Of a DNA stretch of 10,505 nucleotides, positions 7,881 through 10,505 are shown piece after piece. Position 1 is the stretch's first letter, and every line of letters begins with the position of its first letter. The notes under the pieces are model-generated. The model made no database searches. It was not told where the DNA came from and worked only from the letters and a program-made list of their open reading frames with translations. Origin of the DNA: Chromera velia (taxonomy: Eukaryota > Sar > Chromeraceae); assembly GCA_018398765.1 (NCBI GenBank), contig JAHBMJ010000984.1, positions 107,501 to 118,005 of the forward strand. The letters are read 5' to 3'. The position numbers and the translations under genes were made by a program.

Positions 7881-9283
7881 ATGGAGATTTGGGTCGAAAA
7901 ATACCGCCCTCACAAATTGGCGGATGTGGTGGGTAATGATTTGACTGTTGACAGACTGAAGGCGATTGCAGAGGATGGGAACCTCCCGAATATCATCATA
8001 TCGGTCAGTGGGTGCGTCAGAAGCTTCCAGTACCCCTTCTTCGCTTTTTTCCTTTTTTCAGCCCTCAAGGTTCGGATCTTTGTGTGTGCGGGAGGGAGGG
8101 ACGGAGTCTATGTGTGGAGTTTGTTTCCACAGCACCCCTTCTTCCTGAACCGTCGTCTTTCCGTTACGTTTCCTTCCCTCTGCCTCAAGGCAACGCCGAC
8201 TGATAATTTCATCCCACTAACGTATGTGGAAAGAGAAGGGAAAAAGAAAACCTCTCCGCCAATACAACCTCCGCCCAACCACCTTCAGATGGAGACGGGG
8301 GCAACTGTCGGCGTCGTTGTTTGTGGTGTGCGTTTGAGCCTTTTTCTCGTGTGCAAACAATGTGCAGGGTCCGCCAGGAACGGGAAAGACCACAAGCATT
8401 CTCTGTCTGGCGACTGAGTTGCTCGGCAGCTACCGGAAGAACGCAGTGCTGGAGCTGAATGCCTCAGACGACAGGCAAGTGCTGTCTGTCGTTGCAGGGA
8501 CATTAAGCAGACGTTCTCTCCTGTTTACAGAAAAATCCAACTACCGGGTTGGGGGACGGGACTTGAAGGACCGAACGAGAGTGTCTACCACCTTCTGCAT
8601 GTGCGGTAATGGAGCATCTGTGTGAATTGAAAAAAGATGTGCGTGGGTGTCTGCAGATTGAGGTCAAGTATACTCTTCAGAACAGAGTCTTCAACAAATT
8701 TCTTGGCACCGCCAATGAAGAGTTTGCTTTGAAAGACGACATTGAAGAAGAGGGATAGAGCGTCCGACACAGAAGAAGAGACACTTTTTTTACATAGATC
8801 AATGGATGGATGAGTGAATTACTGTTGACTGCCTGCAGAGGTATCGACGTGGTGAGGAACAAGATCAAAATGTTCGCTCAACAGAAGGTGTCCCTTCCTC
8901 CGGGCAGACACAAAATAGTCATCCTCGATGAGGCAGACTCCATGACAGAAGCGGCTCAGCAAGTATGTATGTGTACATCTATCTGTGCATGTATACGTTA
9001 CATTTACGGGATGTGTGTGTGAAGTCTTTTTCATGTACGGCTGATGAGAATATCCTTGCAGTCTGTGTCTGTCTCTCCCCTCCCTCTCTCGCTCTTATTT
9101 GCGGAAGATTCGATGTTCGGTTGAACCGACAGACGCTTTGATGCCTGTCTCTGTTTTCCTTTTTGACTTATCCTTCTCCACTCCAGACTTACTTGTTCTC
9201 TCTCTTGAAAGACAAAAAAACGCACACGAGCATGCGCGCATACGTTTCCCCCCTCTCTCTGTCTCTCTCTCCCCCTCTCCCTT

Positions 9284-9356
<73 letters not shown>

Positions 9357-10210
9357 CACACAGCAGAGAGAGAGAGGTTCCTCAGACCAGCCCAATCAAT
9401 CAATCAATCCACAGAAGGTGCATCCCCCCCTCTTCCAACTTTGCATGCATGAATGCAGGCCATGCGACGCACGATGGAGATTTACAGTTCGACCACACGT
9501 TTTGCCCTTGCATGCAACCAGTCGACCAAGATCATAGACCCCATCCAGTCGAGGTGCGCCATCCTCCGCTTCACCAGGCTGACAGACCAGCAGGTGGGTC
9601 CGGCCACAAACTGACAAACAGACTGCACTGTGCAGGTGTGCCTTGACACATGCACACTGCATTGTATGCACTTACTTGTCAATGCTATGCATCCAGAAGA
9701 GATGCATGGAACGAGGTCTTCCTCTGTTTGTGATGATCGTTTGAGGGGGTCCTTTCTCTCTGATGTGTGCCCTGGATGTGATTGATGTGTGTTCCCCGGG
9801 CGCCTTGATTATTTTTTCTCCGTTGTGCTTCTTCCGTGTCTCCTCAAAGGTCCGCTTTCCCGTCTCTCCCGGCTGCTGCAGGTCACTCAGAGACTTCTCA
9901 CTGTCTGCGCTGCTGAGAGGGTCGGTCAAAGTGTTTAGGGTCAGGGGCTCGAAGATAGACTTCGATTCCGTCGGAGTTCGCAGACTGATAGGGGCTGGGC
10001 AGTACCTAGTTCTATTATGCTTGTCTGCCTGGTTGTAGCTGTTCCTTCGTTTTTTCTCGTTTGCTGCTTCTTTTCTTTCGATTGGTCTGCGAGTGTTTTC
10101 CCGTGAAAAGTCCTCTGTACACTTTCTGCCCTTTTCGACGAGCGCTCCCGGGGTCTCCCTCGGCCAGTATTTGATTTGGCTCCTTCGCTTTCCGTGCCCC
10201 CCTGTGGAAC

Positions 10211-10285
<75 letters not shown>

Positions 10286-10505
10286 ACATGCATTTATGCT
10301 TAGATACATACGCAAGTTTGGCCGTTCTATGTCGTGGTCCACCCACACATACGCTTCTATCGTTCCTTCCCTTCTGCCTGCCTGTCTGTCTGTCGGTCTC
10401 TGATTATGAAAAAAACAGATCGATTTCGAGGATGCTGGTCTGGAAGCTCTGGTCTTCACTGCTGACGGGGATATGAGGAATGTGAGTTGGGGGGGGGGGG
10501 GGGGG
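7881..10505 (+). CDS. RFC2: Replication factor C small subunit (RFC2 of animals / Rfc4 of budding yeast), 5' part, runs off the window
   Basis: Six exons (7881-8003, 8368-8474, 8839-8962, 9459-9593, 9882-9920, 10419-10481) give 197 codons; a GTGAGT donor at 10482 shows it continues. RFC subunits are AAA+ ATPases that load the PCNA clamp onto primed DNA in the nucleus. Visible marks: RFC box II WVEKYRP (4-10); Walker A GPPGTGKT (42-49); LNASDDRGIDVVR (71-83); Walker B VILDEAD (104-110); sensor 1 ALACN ending at N138; the SRC arginine-finger motif (149-151); and sensor 2 GDMRN (193-197). [12 protein letters not shown] and [10 protein letters not shown] identify the RFC2/Rfc4 branch rather than the other small subunits. 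The human protein has roughly 30 more residues before WVEKYRP; here that extension is absent. ATG 7881 is the first after an in-frame TAG at 7797 and sits in good context (A at -3, G at +4). The rest of the AAA+ lid and the C-terminal collar domain should lie to the right of the window. Confidence 0.95.
8004..8367 (+). other. RFC2 intron 1
   Basis: This 364-nt phase-0 intron has donor GTCAGT and acceptor AATGTGCAG. It splits the protein between IIIS and the Walker A GPPGTGKT. No coding potential is apparent within; the open frame running from exon 1 to 8417 is read-through. Confidence 0.85.
8475..8838 (+). other. RFC2 intron 2, GC-AG type
   Basis: The donor is AG|GCAAGT and the acceptor CTGCCTGCAG. 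The arginine codon of the conserved SDDRGIDVV segment is split AG/A. No GT donor in the neighbourhood keeps both the frame and the family sequence, so a GC donor is required. Length is 364 nt. Confidence 0.8.
8963..9458 (+). other. RFC2 intron 3
   Basis: This 496-nt phase-0 intron runs from donor GTATGT to acceptor GAATGCAG and carries the CT/CA/GA microsatellite. A TGCATGC word lies at 9442-9448, just before the acceptor. Confidence 0.85.
9282..9354. repeat. (CT)n-(CA)n-(GA)n tripartite microsatellite
   Basis: A CT tract (about 9282-9298), a CA tract (about 9299-9324) and a GA tract (about 9325-9354) follow each other without a break, preceded by interrupted CT-rich DNA from about 9249. The CT and GA arms are complementary, so the unit can fold into a hairpin with a CA loop. 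Confidence 0.95.
9594..9881 (+). other. RFC2 intron 4
   Basis: This 288-nt phase-0 intron has donor GTGGGT and acceptor GGCTGCTGCAG. It is the shortest intron in the window and lacks a long microsatellite. Confidence 0.8.
9921..10418 (+). other. RFC2 intron 5
   Basis: This 498-nt phase-0 intron has donor GTCGGT and acceptor AAAAAACAG, the only acceptor in the window that does not end in TGCAG. The junction (AAER then [11 protein letters not shown]) keeps exact spacing to human RFC2 (EKER then VPYTDDGLEAI), which supports it. Confidence 0.8.
10209..10283. repeat. (CT)n(GT)n composite microsatellite
   Basis: A CT tract (about 10209-10245, one interruption) changes to an uninterrupted GT tract (about 10246-10283). 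It lies on the sense strand of RFC2 intron 5 and ends about 135 nt before the acceptor, the same order and orientation as in pICln intron 3. Confidence 0.95.
10489..10505. repeat. Poly-G run at the window edge
   Basis: Seventeen G bases close the window, seven bases after the start of the exon 6 donor. It may be a real intronic G tract or an assembly edge where a homopolymer stopped the contig. Confidence 0.8.

Noticed and set aside
8004-8838. RFC2 introns 1 and 2 have the same length (364 nt)
   Set aside because: Their sequences do not resemble each other, so this looks like coincidence and not a duplicated intron.
9672-10346. 224-codon minus-strand open frame and overlapping ones
   Set aside because: The frame runs through the CT/GT microsatellite (His-Thr and Arg-Glu repeats) and lies in RFC2 introns and a small exon on the other strand.

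Overview
This window looks like nuclear DNA from an alveolate protist. Two of its three genes are cut by many spliceosomal introns of about 290-990 bp. Composition is balanced outside simple repeats. The non-coding DNA is full of the palindrome-like word TGCATGC, a motif known as an ApiAP2 binding and promoter word in Toxoplasma and Plasmodium, and of CT/GT/CA/CAGT microsatellites. Long acidic and Pro/Gln-rich low-complexity protein segments fit a chromerid (Chromera-like) or coccidian-type genome. The chromerid suggestion is an inference from style only, because the window holds no phylogenetic marker I could align.

Layout. Positions 1-419 are 5' flanking DNA with several TGCATGC words. Positions 420-3090 (+) hold a complete four-exon gene for pICln (CLNS1A family), the chaperone that hands Sm proteins to the PRMT5 methylosome during snRNP assembly. 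Positions 3091-5720 are a 2.6-kb intergenic stretch between convergent genes. It contains an unusual AT-rich, CTAG-rich island with small direct and inverted repeats (about 3480-4235), which may be a decayed mobile element. Positions 5721-7163 (-) hold an intronless 480-codon gene for an unrecognised protein with a basic N-terminus, a short coiled coil, a long Pro/Gln-rich region and a C-terminal SH3-like domain. Positions 7164-7880 are the shared 5' region between this gene and the next, which diverges from it. From 7881 (+) to the right edge runs the 5' part of the gene for a small replication factor C subunit (RFC2 of animals, Rfc4 of budding yeast). Six exons and 197 codons are visible, and the gene continues past the edge.

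I joined exons by matching protein family order, reading frame and splice motifs. All junctions keep frame. Nine splice donors are visible: GTAAGT, GTCAGT (three times), GCAAGT, GTATGT, GTGGGT, GTCGGT and GTGAGT. Seven of the eight acceptors end in TGCAG. The genes form no operon. They are housekeeping functions (snRNP assembly, DNA clamp loading) beside a lineage-specific scaffold-like protein.

I found no new multi-gene system. The most useful observations concern splicing and sequence architecture: a duplicated 3' splice site in pICln intron 1, a GC-AG intron in RFC2, a microsatellite made of the donor word GTCAGT, the AT/CTAG-rich island, and the orphan SH3 protein.
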